NCBI GenBank assembly: GCA_964036045.1
Contig: OZ038386.1
Location: forward strand, 17,124,329 to 17,188,328
Direction of reading: 5' to 3'
Source of the DNA: Eutreptiella sp. 'Long Island Sound 2002'
Lineage: Eukaryota > Euglenozoa > Euglenophyceae > Eutreptiales > Eutreptiaceae
DNA length: 64,000 bases
Under the pieces are notes generated by a model that saw only the letters and a program-made list of their open reading frames with translations, was not told the origin of the DNA and made no database searches. Made by a program: the position numbers and the translations under genes. Position 1 is the stretch's first letter. Every line of letters begins with the position of its first letter. Shown piece by piece: positions 41,884-52,568 of this stretch.

Positions 41884-44800
41884 AGACGCCTATCCCCTGG
41901 GTGATGATGGCCTGGGCTCGTGGGGTGAGGCGGAGGAGGCCCCTGTCTGGGCGCCTCTGGGTGATATACGCGTACATCAGGTGGAAGAGGTATCCCGTAT
42001 TGGGGTGGAACTTCTGGCACGTGATGGTCTGTCGCCGCTCCTTGTCGTCTTTGTCGCCGCGGAGGGTGGGGCATTTGTGCTGTAGGGGGCGCATGGGTGC
42101 CTCCTGAGGTCCTGCGCGGTGTGGGTCGCAGCGGTCGTACTCTATGGCTACGCTGTCCGGGTCTGCCCTCTCGTTGGTGAACGTCCATGTTGCCGTGGGT
42201 GTTCGGGTCCAGGCTACGTGCGCCGGGTGGTCTGGGGGTACCGTGTGAAACCAGGGGGAGAGCCATGCCTGCTGGTCGGCGGTGGCGGCGGCGGTGGGGG
42301 TGCGGTAGTGGGTGGAGATGAGGTGCAGCAGGGACCACGGAGTGTCGAGGGCTGCCGGGTCGCAGTGCCAGCACGTGCGTGGTATGCCCTGGTCACTGTG
42401 TCTGACTGGTGGTACATCGGTCTCCGGTGCATTGTGTTTGGGGATGGACCAGGGGGCATGGTGTCGCTGGACAGTGCGGGTAGCATGTTTGTGGCCGTTT
42501 GGTGCTAGTAGCAGGATGGTGGGTGGTGTCCAGCCTTCGGCTGACGGGGTGGGCTCCCCCTGCGTCGTGCCGCCGTCGTTGGGGGTCTCGTGCTCGCTCG
42601 GGCGGGGCCGGGGGTGCTGGCGCTGGAAGGCTGTGTACGCCGTGTCGATGTCCTTGGGCCCCGGCATGTCGCGCCCTGCCTTCGTAGCACATGCGCGGAG
42701 GTACGCTTGGAAGACGTGGCGTGCTGGCCATTGTGGGTCGGAAAGGAACGGGGCGTGGTGGGCGTCGCATTGGGCCATGATCTTCATCTGTGTTGGGATG
42801 ATATATACTATGGTGATGGTGGCCCCCACGAGGCGTAGGGTGTCCACCTCGCCTGCCGGGCGTCGGTGGATGTCGGTGTGTGTTGCCACGAGTGGCCCCT
42901 GTTGATCGCAGTGGTGGTTTGTCAGGATGGCGTGTGTGTGGTGCGGTAGGAGGAGTTGTAGCTGGGCCCAGATGCCAGTGCCCACGGAGGTGGAGAGGCC
43001 GTGTTGCGCCAGTATCCACCGGGGGCAGGTGTTGCGGGCCAGTTGCGCTTCTTTTATGCGTATGGCTGCCGCCTCGCGAACTTCTGGTTGGTGGTGGTGT
43101 GTTACCCGGTGTAGGAGGTGTGCTGCGTGTTTGGCATAGGCCATGTCGACAAGGGCGCCTGTATTGTCTCCGTAGTAGCGCCAGTGGGCCATCATGGCCT
43201 CCTTGGGGAAAGACGTGGGCCAGCCTCCGTGTTGCGCCCATGCCTTCGTCACTTGCTGTCGAGCGTGGCGTAGTGCGTCTTGGGGGCGCGGGAGGTGCAG
43301 GGCTTGGTACCCGATGGCCGCGTTGAGCACTGCTTCCATGAAGTACGCCAGGCCCTGCGTAGACAGGAGGTCCCCCCTGGCAATTTGGGGTAGCCGGGCG
43401 AGGCGCTCTTCCAGCTTGCTTGGGAGTGTGATGTGGTGGTGCCGCGTGGCCTGTGTGACTCCCAGGTGGACTGTGGTGTCTTCCAGGTGTAGGGGTTCGC
43501 CTTTCCGGATGTGGGGGGTGGGGGTCTTGGCGTCGGCCAGCCCGACCGATTTGCGGGGGTGCACTAGGAGCTGGTGGGCGTCCAGGTAGGTTGTTGTGAG
43601 TTGGAGAATGGTGGACGCTTGTTCGGTGGTCGTTGGTAGCCCTGCGTTCTCAGGGTCGCGGTGGCGGGTGGCCGTAGTTAGGAGGTTGTCATCCGCGAAG
43701 TTGATGATGGGGGACCGTAGCGGGTATGGGGAGTACCCCGGGTATACCCGTGCTAGCTCGAATGCCAGTGGCAGGGTGACGAGGAGGTAGAGGAAGGGAC
43801 CTTCGGCGCCTCCCTGGGGGACCCCGCTGTGTGTGCCGGTCCAGGGGGTGAGGCCTGCGGCTGTGATGACGGCGTAGAGTCGGGTCTGGATGTACCCGGT
43901 CATGAAGGATAGGAATGGGAGGCCCATGGCATCCCATACCTCCGTGAGGAGCCGGTGTGGGGCGTGGGGGAACGCGCCTTGGACATCGAGGGAGGCGATA
44001 ATCATCTCGTAGGGGTTCATGTCCAGTGCGGTGTCCTGGAGGAAGATGGCCTCGTGGGGGGACCTGCCGGCCATGGCTCCCCACATGCTGGCGGGCACGT
44101 GGGCGAAGACCGCTGGCGCGATGCGGCCTAGGATGAGCGTCCACACCAGCTTGACCTCGGTGGTGGCGCAGACTATGGGCCGCCAGTTCCCCGGCTGCGC
44201 CCAGTCCCCCTTTTTGTAGAGGGGGTGGACCAGGTTGGCCCACTCAGGGGGGATGGGCGTGGCGCCCGTGACGATGTCCCACAGGTGGGCTGCCAGGCGG
44301 CGTTTGACGGGCAGGGTGAGACGTTGGTACGCTTCGGCCGGCAAACCGTCGACGCCGGGCACGACCCCCTTCTTCAGGCGGTCTAGGGCGCGTTGCAGTT
44401 CTGAGATGCTGAAGGGGTTGTGTTCGATGGCGCGCCGCTGTTCCCGGTTGAAGACCCTGGGCACATGCTCGCGGATGGTGTTTCTGGTGTGGGGGTCGAG
44501 CTCGGGGAGGGCGTCCCCGTGTTGTGCCTGGAAGCTGTCCAGGACTGCCTGGAGGACGGCATCGGGGTCATTGGTGAGGCCTCCTTCGGGGGTGTGTACC
44601 GCGTGGATGGTACGGCGCCCCGTGTCCTCCAGGATGCGGCTGACGTACCGTAAGGACTTGTACGGCGTGTCGTTTCTGCCGTATCTTTCGCGTTCTTGGG
44701 CTGCGGCCGCTATGCGGTGGGCGTGCCATTCCTTGAGTTGGTGGCGGCGGGTGGTGAGGAGCGCACGGAGGTGGGCGTCCCGGTCTCGTCCCTCCGGTGT

Positions 44801-45110
44801 GCTGGGGCGTAGCAGGGTGGCGAGTTCCCCTTTCGCGGTCCAGATGTCATGGAAAGGTTGCTGGAGGGTGAGGTCTGGTGGTGCTCCGGTGTGGTTGGTG
44901 TCACGCTCCATGCCGCATGCTTGTGCCGCCCGGCGCATGGCGGTCGTGAGTGTCGGTGCACCCGGGCGGCGCAGGATGGCGTGTAGGGCCCTGTTATACC
45001 TGTGCCAGGCGCCGTGGTCGTCCTCGGCCGGGAACTGCAGTGTGGGTGGGAGGGTGTCGTCTGGCAGGGTGGCCGCGGGTGGGGGTAGGTTGGGGATGAT
45101 GAGGTCGATG
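41750..45110 (-). CDS. LINE B reverse transcriptase and connection region
   Basis: Open over more than 1,062 codons, longer than in LINE A because the one-base loss near 16425 of A is absent here. It therefore shows the natural link from RT through a CWHCDPAALDTPW segment towards RNase H. The RT motifs match LINE A (SLDVQGAF, SGVPQGG-type motif B with a single preceding change, INFADDN near 43.69 kb). It is in frame with the truncated endonuclease upstream. The frame ends at 41750 after the insertion that separates it from RNase H. Confidence 0.9.
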
Positions 45111-45664
45111 GCTGTGTCGGTGGCTGTGGGTGGGCCGGTGCGGTCGTCGTCGGTGGGGGCGGCGTTCAGGTCGCCTACGATGATGGTGGGTGCCAGGAGG
45201 GAGAGTCAGCGGTACGCCAGGCTAAGGGTGTCCAGGAAGTCCTTGGTCTCCTCCCCGAATGGGACGTGCGTGAGTAGCACGTTTAGCTGCCATCCGGGCC
45301 CCGCGCACTCGTACGCCCCGAGGCGACCATCCACTCCGAGGTCGGGGTGGGCATGTACCGTGACCGACGTCTTGTGGTAGAGGGGCACCCCCCGTTCCCA
45401 GTGGGCGTGATATTTGTTCCCCTCCGGGTCCAGGATCGGTGCTGGTTCGGGTTGGTCAGCTCTGCGGAGGGCTTGCTCCAGGAACCCCAGGAGGTCTGAG
45501 CCTTGGGGGTGCGGCCCGGGCATGGCTTGCAGTGTGGCGGCCTTGGTGGGGTCGTAGGTGACCGCGGGCTCGTTGAGGATGTTGATGCGGGCGTGGGCTT
45601 CCGCAGGTGCCGGTTTCTGGGGACCGGTAGTTTGGGGGGCGGGCCGTGTCCGGCCCTGGCCCCG
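45111..45664 (-). pseudogene. LINE B endonuclease, internally deleted
   Basis: Keeps the GDLNAAP box with the catalytic Asn that LINE A has lost, and the LLTHVPFGEE strand. It lacks about 196 bp that lie between 18,996 and 19,191 of LINE A, i.e. the region before YIDLIIPN. TGA at 45206 is at the same codon as 19287 in LINE A. The deletion alone should abolish the fold. Confidence 0.75.
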
Positions 45665-47213
45665 TCAGGCGTCGAGGAGGTCGATGACACCCTGAGCTGC
45701 GGGTGCCTTGCGGTTCCGCTTCTGGGGCTGGGGTAGGGCCCATGCATTGTGGACTTCGCCCGTGTACTCGGTGCCGGTGAGGTGCTCCTTGTCGGGGGTG
45801 CACAGCTGCATGGGGACCATCTCACGACCGGTTCGGTCTCGCCAGAGTTCGATTGTGCGCCCCAGCTTCTTGTCGTTGGGGGTGGCCGGGTCCCACTTGA
45901 CGTGGATCTTGAACCCCTGGTGGTCCCCGGTGACGAGGTACCGGTGCTTGACCTCCCCTGCGGCCCATATCCACTTGGAGGGGCCCGCGGCCGTCGGGTA
46001 CTCGAAGGACAGCTGCACCCGGGTGCCGATGGCGTATTCGGGATACAGGCCAGCGGCTTCCTCTTTGGTCCAGCTCTCCGGCTTGGCCCTTGGCTTTGGC
46101 GCGGGTTTGGCCTGTGTGGGGGCCTTGCGCTTCTGCGCACCTTGGCGGCGCCGGGCAGCGGGTTGTCCCCGTAGGGGAGGTGCGCCCTGGGGCTGCTGTG
46201 CGGGTGCGTGGCCCGGTGCAAACACGGGGTGTTCGCGGGCGGCTGGGACGTCGGGCTTGGACGTGGGGACGGGGTCCTTCAGCTGGAACACTTGCTTGGT
46301 CATGAGGCCAAGTACTTCCTCGGCCTCCTGCAGGGAGTCGGGCGGGTCCGTGGGCCAGGTGAGGAGCCGGTGCCCGGTGCCTGCCCCGTGGCGGCGCATG
46401 TGGGCCGTGTAGCGGGTGGCGTGGCGTTTCCACGCTGGGGTGCGTTCCGGGGGGAGGGGGCCTTCTGGCGCCCCCTGCGCCCAGTAGAGGGCGTAGTGCA
46501 GCGCTTCCCAGGCTGCCTCTGGGGCGTGGGGGTTGCGTGCGGCGAGTCGCAAGCAGTCTCCTCCGCGTGGTGGGGGCGGGACTTCGTCGTCGGGGGCGTG
46601 TGCCGATGCCCGTCTGACCTTGCCGTGGTCGTCCCATTCCACCGTCCACCAGGTGTCCCGGTGTTTGAGGATGTTGACCTCCGTGGTGGTCGGGGGGGCA
46701 TTCATGGCGTCCCAGCTGACGAGCTGGATGGGGCAGACCGCAGGGTGGGTCTTCGGGGGTGCTCGCATGTTGAGGATTTGGTGGATGTCCTCGGCGGTGG
46801 GGCCCGCGTCGGGGGCGTCCTGCGCTGCTTGGGCTAGAGGTGGGGAGGGGCGGTCCTCCCAGAGGCGGGAGGCGGACGCCGTGGCGTACATGGCTGCGAT
46901 CAGGACGTGTTCCGTCAGCCCTTCCACCATGAGGTGGTTTTACCCCTCCACGTCTCGGGGGATGGTGGCTTCCGCCTTTAGGGTGAGGAGTGCGATGGCG
47001 CGTTTGGGTCCAGGTGTGGCGTGTGTCGGCTCATCTGGCGGGCGTCCGTCGGATGGGGTGTGGGGGGGGCGCTTCTGGAAGGGGGATGGTCCCACCGCCA
47101 GGTGCTCGACGAGGTGTAGCGGTATGGCGTGGTGGCGGTGCGCTGCGGGCAGGAGGTGGGGGTGTGGGTCCCCGGGTATCGTGCCGAGGAATATGCCCCC
47201 CCTGTAGGTAGGG
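45665..47213 (-). pseudogene. LINE B ORF1, C-terminal part
   Basis: 421 codons open from 46930 to TGA at 45665. The codon that is TGA at 20793 in LINE A is TGG here, so the two ORF1 pieces seen in A are fused in B. A TAA, arising from GAA, lies just upstream of 46930. Beyond it the frame continues to 47213, where Element 2 interrupts. The basic Lys/Pro/Ala linker and the WIWAAGEVKHRYLV domain are retained. Confidence 0.7.
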
Positions 47214-47218
47214 GTGGG
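47214..47218. repeat. Left 5 bp target-site duplication of Element 2
   Basis: GTGGG immediately before the LTR. The same five bases follow the other LTR at 62917-62921. The uninterrupted LINE A sequence at this position reads GTGAGCAGGGG, consistent with a single GTGGG in the original LINE B. Confidence 0.9.
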
Positions 47219-47751
47219 TGAAAGTGCTGCCCTGGGTCGTTGATGGTGCCGGAGGGCTCGGGGCCGGCAAGACCAGTGGGGCAGGCACGCGAGAAGTCGA
47301 CCTGAACGTTGCTATTGGGGGTAGAACCGGAGACTCGGACACCAACGGAAGCAAGAGCAGCAACAACTGAAGCAAGATCCATGTTGAGTGTTATCCGGCA
47401 GAAAATCCCAGTCTATGAAGAAAATTGATGCGGATTATTCTAAATACATCTGAGTGTCCAAAACTGTCTGAAAAGATTTATATAAATCCAATTATGAAAA
47501 ATGTTTGGCCGATCTGGCCCGCGAGCGCGCGTCAGCGGCGAATGGCGATTCCAGGTAAATGATCGGAACGCGGCGGATTTACGGAGAATGGACCGCGGAA
47601 TCAGATCCGGCATATCAGAAATATATAGGTCTGATCCTGAGACTGAGCTGCGAGGCGGCGATTCCGCCGAAGCAGTGAAAATGACCAAAATGTAGTTAAT
47701 CTGGGGCAGATCTGTGAAAATCTGAGCAGATGGGGGTTAGCCGCACTTACA
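47219..47751 (-). repeat. 3' LTR of Element 2, 533 bp
   Basis: Read on the minus strand it begins TGTAAGTGCGG and ends CACTTTCA. It carries the TATA-like TTTATATAAAT and the gag start codon region, as does the other LTR. Compared with the 5' LTR I see three substitutions and no indel. Confidence 0.95.
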
Positions 47752-47761
47752 CTCCCCCTCC
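47752..47761 (-). other. Polypurine tract of Element 2
   Basis: GGAGGGGGAG on the minus strand directly precedes the TGTAAG of the 3' LTR, the position required for plus-strand priming. Confidence 0.9.
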
Positions 47762-49409
47762 AAAAACACACTGGGGTGTGTTGCTACGTCAACGAAGAAC
47801 GTAGTGCGGGTAAGTCCCAGAAAAAAATAGAAATGTAGCCTCGATGGGGCGAAATCTGCTTAATCTGACCTGATTTGGGCTGAATTGGCACTGAATCAAG
47901 ATGGATGGACTTGAAATGAGACAGAATGAGGAGTGACGAACAGTCCTCCGTGCAGTAAAACATTAGGTTAAGGGCTAAAAAGCATGTAAATGTATCGAGA
48001 ATCGATACCAAACCATACTTTGGTTGAGAATGAGGTAGATTATTGCTGGATTGAGTGGGGGAATCAAGAAATGGAGTGACATCTCAGCGCTCTGGCACAG
48101 TTTCGCTGTCGCGGGCACGCTACGGTGTCCTCGCCGAACTCTACATCGTGTTTCTCCCGCTTTTCTCGTTCTGAAAAGTGCAGCATGTGCTTCAGATTTG
48201 GCGCATCTGGTGGATGATCACAAGATTCAGCAATTTTGAGAGTTAATTTGGGCAGAGATGTAGGAGATGCAGCAGTCACAGAGAGGGAAAACAAATACAA
48301 ATGTAGTCTGCAACTCCTAAGTGAACCATTGAAGGTAGAGATGTTCTTCTGTTCACTTAGATCTAAACAGATCTTCGAGGAATGAGGGGCGATGACAAGG
48401 AATTCAACCTAAATTGTCACAAAATGAGTAAATTCCCTGAGATGAAGGTGAAATGAAGCGGAATGTCTAGAACTGAAACTACTAACACTTCCGTTTAGAC
48501 TAAAGTTAATATATATTGTCGTTTATTCAGCTCAATTGTGCTCTCCGGCACGTTGGTTCGCGAGCATCCAACAGATTCCATGAGAATGTGGATCATGTGA
48601 TGATGCATCATGATGGGACATGCTGGCCCTGGATCCTTGGCATGTAACGCGCCGAAGGTTCGCTGAAGGCGCTTTACTGACAGTATATAACTGAGAGACA
48701 CCGAATTTACAGTGGCGGTGGTGTCAATCGACTTGGACAAGGCCAATCTTTCGATAGAGTCCCACAAGACACTTGGATTCACCATTTTCGACAGTTTCAG
48801 GTCGGATTGAGCTCACATTGGCGTGTGCCAAAAATACAACGAAGCTTACGGACTTCAGAGGTTGCTGTTAGAAGTCCCTAGAGCTCCTATGTGAAGGTTG
48901 TCTGAACAATTGACGTCTGGCTTTTGCACAACAGTGGCAGAATGATGGACAAACCTGAGAAATTCAAGGCAAATTTGAGGATCCTGGATCTGAATCTGGA
49001 CTTTGGCGTTAGCATCACAGCAAATGAAGGTACGATCTGAGTTCCTGGCGTCGCATCTGGTGCAGCCAGTACTACAGGGGGTGCCTGTAGGGGTGAATGT
49101 CGCTGGCCAGCGTTTTTACTATGTACATTTGCTTCCATGTGCACGAGTAGCCAAATTCCAAAGATGCACAGACCAACAGAGACAAGATTACCCCGAATCT
49201 GCCTGAATTAAGCCTGAGTTTGGTTTTTTCTGAACACGGCAGCACACTCCGTGGCTTTCGGTTTTCGACTTTCGATACGCTACCGAACAGAGACCAAAGA
49301 AAAATTGATTGATTGACGTCAAATTATCAAACATTCGCAGTTCTCCACATCATGACATAAACAGAAAAAATGAACAGTGGATTGAGCAGAATGTGGTGGG
49401 ATGGCTTCC
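47762..49409 (-). other. 3' non-coding region of Element 2
   Basis: About 1.65 kb between the chromodomain stop and the PPT. Open frames are short and unlike known retroelement proteins. I see no gene, RNA gene or repeat array in it. Confidence 0.6.
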
Positions 49410-50156
49410 TCAATTCGGCCAAGCACGAATACATGTGACCACCAACCTGTCTGGCCGGGCCCTCGTACGGCTTGGGCGCTGCAAATCAGCGGCCGAACTC
49501 GAAGCTTGGTCCTCATTTGGTTCCTGGGCTGGCCTGACCGCAGGAGGGGGGATCGACGGATCAGCCCTGGAATGTGGCTGCTGAGGGCCGTAAAAGGCTG
49601 GATCTCGATTCACCACAGGTCTTTTTCCGTCGCTCTCCACTTGTCTGTCTGGTTTCGACAAACAGTCTGTCAGGAGTACACCAATTTCGGGGTGCTTCTT
49701 CAGGAAGTCGATGAACCCCTTGGTGTATCCATGGACAAAAGATTGGGCTGGTTCCCAGTTGTTGTGACTGGAATCAAAGCCCCTCCACTCACACAGAAAT
49801 TCCCATTCGCCCTTGGCGTCACGTCTTGCTTCAACAATCCTCTTGAGTTCGTACTTCCCCCCTTCGATGACCCGATCAGACAAATGTTTCGCAGTCCAAA
49901 AAAGGGGTTTAACCCGATCCTTGGGGGAGGGGATCTCTCTCTTGAGGCGATCGCCCGAAACGTCAATTTCCCTGCTGACATCCACACGAATCCTCCACCT
50001 GTTCTCACCAAGACGCGCTGTAACAGCGAATGGCCCCTCCCACAAGGGAAGAAGCTTGTCATCTCCGTCCAGGGTGGTTTCGGATTTTCGAAGCCAAACT
50101 CGATCATCGACTTCAAAATTGTGGGGGTTTTTTCGGCCTTGATTCTGAACCCAAAG
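49410..50156 (-). CDS. Element 2 integrase C-terminus and chromodomain
   Basis: In frame with the integrase core after TGA at 50157. It starts with a VDDRVWLRKSE segment and the GPY/F-type module (LPLWEGPFAVTARLG). The chromodomain follows: YELKRIVEARR, then FLCEWRGFDSSHNNWEP and FIDFLKKH, with the aromatic positions of a classical chromodomain partly retained (Tyr and Trp; the first cage position is uncertain). In chromoviruses this module directs integration to modified chromatin. The frame runs on through an Arg/Pro/Ala-rich tail to a stop at 49410. Confidence 0.85.
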   Translation of the reverse strand, partial: LWVQNQGRKNPHNFEVDDRVWLRKSETTLDGDDKLLPLWEGPFAVTARLGENRWRIRVDVSREIDVSGDRLKREIPSPKDRVKPLFWTAKHLSDRVIEGGKYELKRIVEARRDAKGEWEFLCEWRGFDSSHNNWEPAQSFVHGYTKGFIDFLKKHPEIGVLLTDCLSKPDRQVESDGKRPVVNRDPAFYGPQQPHSRADPSIPPPAVRPAQEPNEDQASSSAADLQRPSRTRARPDRLVVTCIRAWPN

Positions 50157-51230
50157 TCAGTCAGCTTGATGCTTTTCGATTAATTTCGAGACAGTTTTAT
50201 CTGCTCGTTGGACGTCGTCCAAAAACAACGAAGCATCCTTACAAGGGCGAGGATTATTCAACGGCATGTTCCACCAACACTTCTTTCGTCCAAAGACAAT
50301 TTCATTTGGAGAAAGGCCATGGTACAAAGGCGTGTTGTGGTAACGGCGCAGCATGGCGAAAAGAATCTCAAGCCAATGGAAATCCTTTTCACTCGCGAGC
50401 TCCTTACGAAGCATATTTATAAGTGAGCGGCCGGCTCTTTCGCCAGGCAGCGCTCGATGCGAGTGGATTTCACATCGCAGGTGGTGGATTCCAAGGCGAG
50501 CACATAATTCTCTCCACCATTCGGAGGTGTACTCTTTGCCTGAGTCCGTAACCACCTCGGATGGGACATCCCAACCTCCCATCCAGGTCTGCGCGCACCA
50601 TTTGGCGGCAGCCTTGCCAGTCATCGACTCAATGTTGCAAGGCAACACTTGAATGTAGCCGGAATGACGGCACTGAATAAGGAGCACACCATTGACCTTT
50701 TTATTGGTCCAATGGCACTCTTCGTCATCGAGTTCACCGAGATAGAAGAAATCACTGGTGACTCTGTTAAAGAGGCGCTCCGGAATAGGATGAGGCCTCA
50801 GATGGCCGTGCTTGTTCGCGCTGGGGGGCGTCGAGACAGCACATTGGGCACATCCGGCGGCTACTTTCATGCAGTGAGTATATAGCCGTGAGCCAAACAA
50901 CCTATGTTTAATCATCGACCACAGTCGACGGCCATGTGCGTGGGGGGACTCCCATTTATGCCACCAGTTTAACACTCGGGGGGCCAGGGCGTCTGGTACG
51001 CACAATTTACCCTCCATCCACAGCTTACCCCGATCCAACGAATACTCTGAAAAAATCCCATCCTTGTGAGCATCTTTGGATTTGAGATTTCCAAAGACCT
51101 CTTTAAACATGGGATCCTGCAGATAATCGGACGTCCAGTCACGGATGATCAGGGAATCTTTCGGCAGGGGTGGAGTTTTGGCCGGATCTCGACGCTTAAT
51201 GCCTTGGATCAACCGAAATCGACTTACTCG
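50157..51230 (-). CDS. Element 2 integrase, zinc-binding and catalytic core
   Basis: Continues in frame from RNase H after TGA at 51231; the first ATG in the segment is at 51212. The HHCC domain is visible as PHAHGRRLWSMIKHR followed by CAQC. The catalytic acids are Asp in VTSDFFYL, Asp in VVTDSGKEYTS and Glu in LPGERAGRSL; the last two are 34 residues apart, close to the DD35E spacing. FGRKKCWWN near the end matches the usual post-core region. TGA at 50157 separates it from the C-terminal module. Confidence 0.88.
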   Translation of the reverse strand, partial: RVSRFRLIQGIKRRDPAKTPPLPKDSLIIRDWTSDYLQDPMFKEVFGNLKSKDAHKDGIFSEYSLDRGKLWMEGKLCVPDALAPRVLNWWHKWESPHAHGRRLWSMIKHRLFGSRLYTHCMKVAAGCAQCAVSTPPSANKHGHLRPHPIPERLFNRVTSDFFYLGELDDEECHWTNKKVNGVLLIQCRHSGYIQVLPCNIESMTGKAAAKWCAQTWMGGWDVPSEVVTDSGKEYTSEWWRELCARLGIHHLRCEIHSHRALPGERAGRSLINMLRKELASEKDFHWLEILFAMLRRYHNTPLYHGLSPNEIVFGRKKCWWNMPLNNPRPCKDASLFLDDVQRADKTVSKLIEKHQAD

Positions 51231-52568
51231 TCAGGAATAGTCAAACCGTTTCACACTCCCTGAGGAGGGATCGGTGACTTTCTCCACGACTTTCAGTGTT
51301 TTGGTGCAGATCTCATGGGCATGCGCCGGATCTGAGATGGCCGTGATGTCGTGGCACGGTAATGCGTGCTGTTTAACAGCGCATTGCATGCATGCACGTC
51401 GAATGAGCTTTTTTTCTTCCTGATCCCATTCGATGATGACATGGCGGTCCTGCTCCGTACCATGGATGTTGGTACTTTGCAGCCCCTCTGAGGCGGGGTA
51501 AGCCCATCGGCTCAGAGCATCCGCTACCGTGTTGTGTTTTCCAGGCAAATACGACACATGGAGGTCAAACAGACTGAGAAATTCGTGCCATCTGGCCCGT
51601 CGACCAGCTGGGCTCGCGACAGTATCAATGTGTTCGGTTGTCCAATACTCCAGAGATCGATGATCCGTCAGGACCTCGACTCGATTGGTGCCAACCCACG
51701 ATTGGTACTTTTTTAAAGCACAGATTATGGCGTAGGTTTCTTGCTCACGCGGCGACCATTGCATTTGGCGTGGGGCTAGCTTCCGAGACCAAAATGCAAG
51801 AGGGTAATGATCGCCGGTGGCTTCATCAACCTGTTCAAGGACAGCTCCGATCGCGTACCTAGAAGCGTCGGTTCTAATGTAGAAGGGTCGGTCAAATTGG
51901 GGCACATGCAACGTGGCGACTTCACAGAGGGCTGCCTTCAAGTGATGGAAGGCCTCCTCGCACTCGTCAGTCCACTTGACACGAACCTTTGAACCTGCCT
52001 TGCCCGCATCTCTCCCTACCTTCAATAATTCAGTGAGGGGGGCAGCAAATTTGGCATAATTCGGCACAAAAGTGTGGTAAAAATTGCAACAACCCAGGAA
52101 TCCTCTCAACTCCGTGATCGTCTCAGGGCGCTTCCACTTCTGAATAGCGACGAGCTTCCCTGGACTGGGTCGTCGGGTGCCATTCTCAAGGAGAGAACCA
52201 CAAAATTCGACTGATTTTAAAAATAATTTTCCCTTCTTTGGCCCACAAATCAGCTGATTGGCATCAAGAATGTCCAAAACTTGGTTCAGCTGCTTTTCAT
52301 GTAGGGCCACCAGCTCGGCTTCGGTCAGTCCCTCCCCCTCCGTCGCGATGATTATGTCATCTATGTACACACTCACGAAGGCACGAAGCTCAGGATGGGC
52401 TGTAAAAAGCACATACTCCATCATTCTTTGAAAAAATGAGGGGGCGTTCTTCAGGCCCATGGGCATGACCGTCCACTGGACTGGGCCACATGGCGTGCAC
52501 ATACAGGTGAGAGGTCGGCTGTCCTTCCTCAACGGCATTTGGTGAAAGCCGTGACGGAGATCCAGCAC
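51231..52568 (-). CDS. Element 2 reverse transcriptase and RNase H
   Basis: 445 codons. The RT contains LDLRHGFHQMPL, MGLKNAPSFFQRMM and the catalytic YIDD box at 52356-52367. RNase H follows with Asp in IRTDASRYAIG, Glu in REQETYAI, Asp in LTDHRSLEYW and Asp in VADALSRW. These are standard for Ty3-type pol. The N-terminal RT motifs lie in the preceding frame. The switch occurs at a run of seven T in the sense strand (52571-52577), where one base appears to be missing. The segment ends in TGA at 51231. Confidence 0.92.
   Translation of the reverse strand: MLDLRHGFHQMPLRKDSRPLTCMCTPCGPVQWTVMPMGLKNAPSFFQRMMEYVLFTAHPELRAFVSVYIDDIIIATEGEGLTEAELVALHEKQLNQVLDILDANQLICGPKKGKLFLKSVEFCGSLLENGTRRPSPGKLVAIQKWKRPETITELRGFLGCCNFYHTFVPNYAKFAAPLTELLKVGRDAGKAGSKVRVKWTDECEEAFHHLKAALCEVATLHVPQFDRPFYIRTDASRYAIGAVLEQVDEATGDHYPLAFWSRKLAPRQMQWSPREQETYAIICALKKYQSWVGTNRVEVLTDHRSLEYWTTEHIDTVASPAGRRARWHEFLSLFDLHVSYLPGKHNTVADALSRWAYPASEGLQSTNIHGTEQDRHVIIEWDQEEKKLIRRACMQCAVKQHALPCHDITAISDPAHAHEICTKTLKVVEKVTDPSSGSVKRFDYS

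Larger units (their letters stand above)
34254..47218 (-). mobile_element. LINE B, 3' portion (split by Element 2)
   Basis: Collinear with LINE A from the tail (8161) to about 21,300 and nearly identical apart from small indels. Sense is the minus strand. At 47219 the Element 2 LTR begins, and the missing remainder of the LINE resumes at 62922 after a GTGGG duplication. The 3' tail abuts Element 1 RT at 34253. Its 5' end and other TSD copy are beyond the right edge. Lesions differ from those of LINE A: a ~196 bp deletion in the endonuclease, a one-base insertion between RT and RNase H, and two private nonsense codons. Confidence 0.9.

Noticed and set aside
46978-47382. A separate small gene running from the Element 2 3' LTR into LINE B
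   Set aside because: It is the LTR-encoded gag start reading by chance into shifted LINE sequence.
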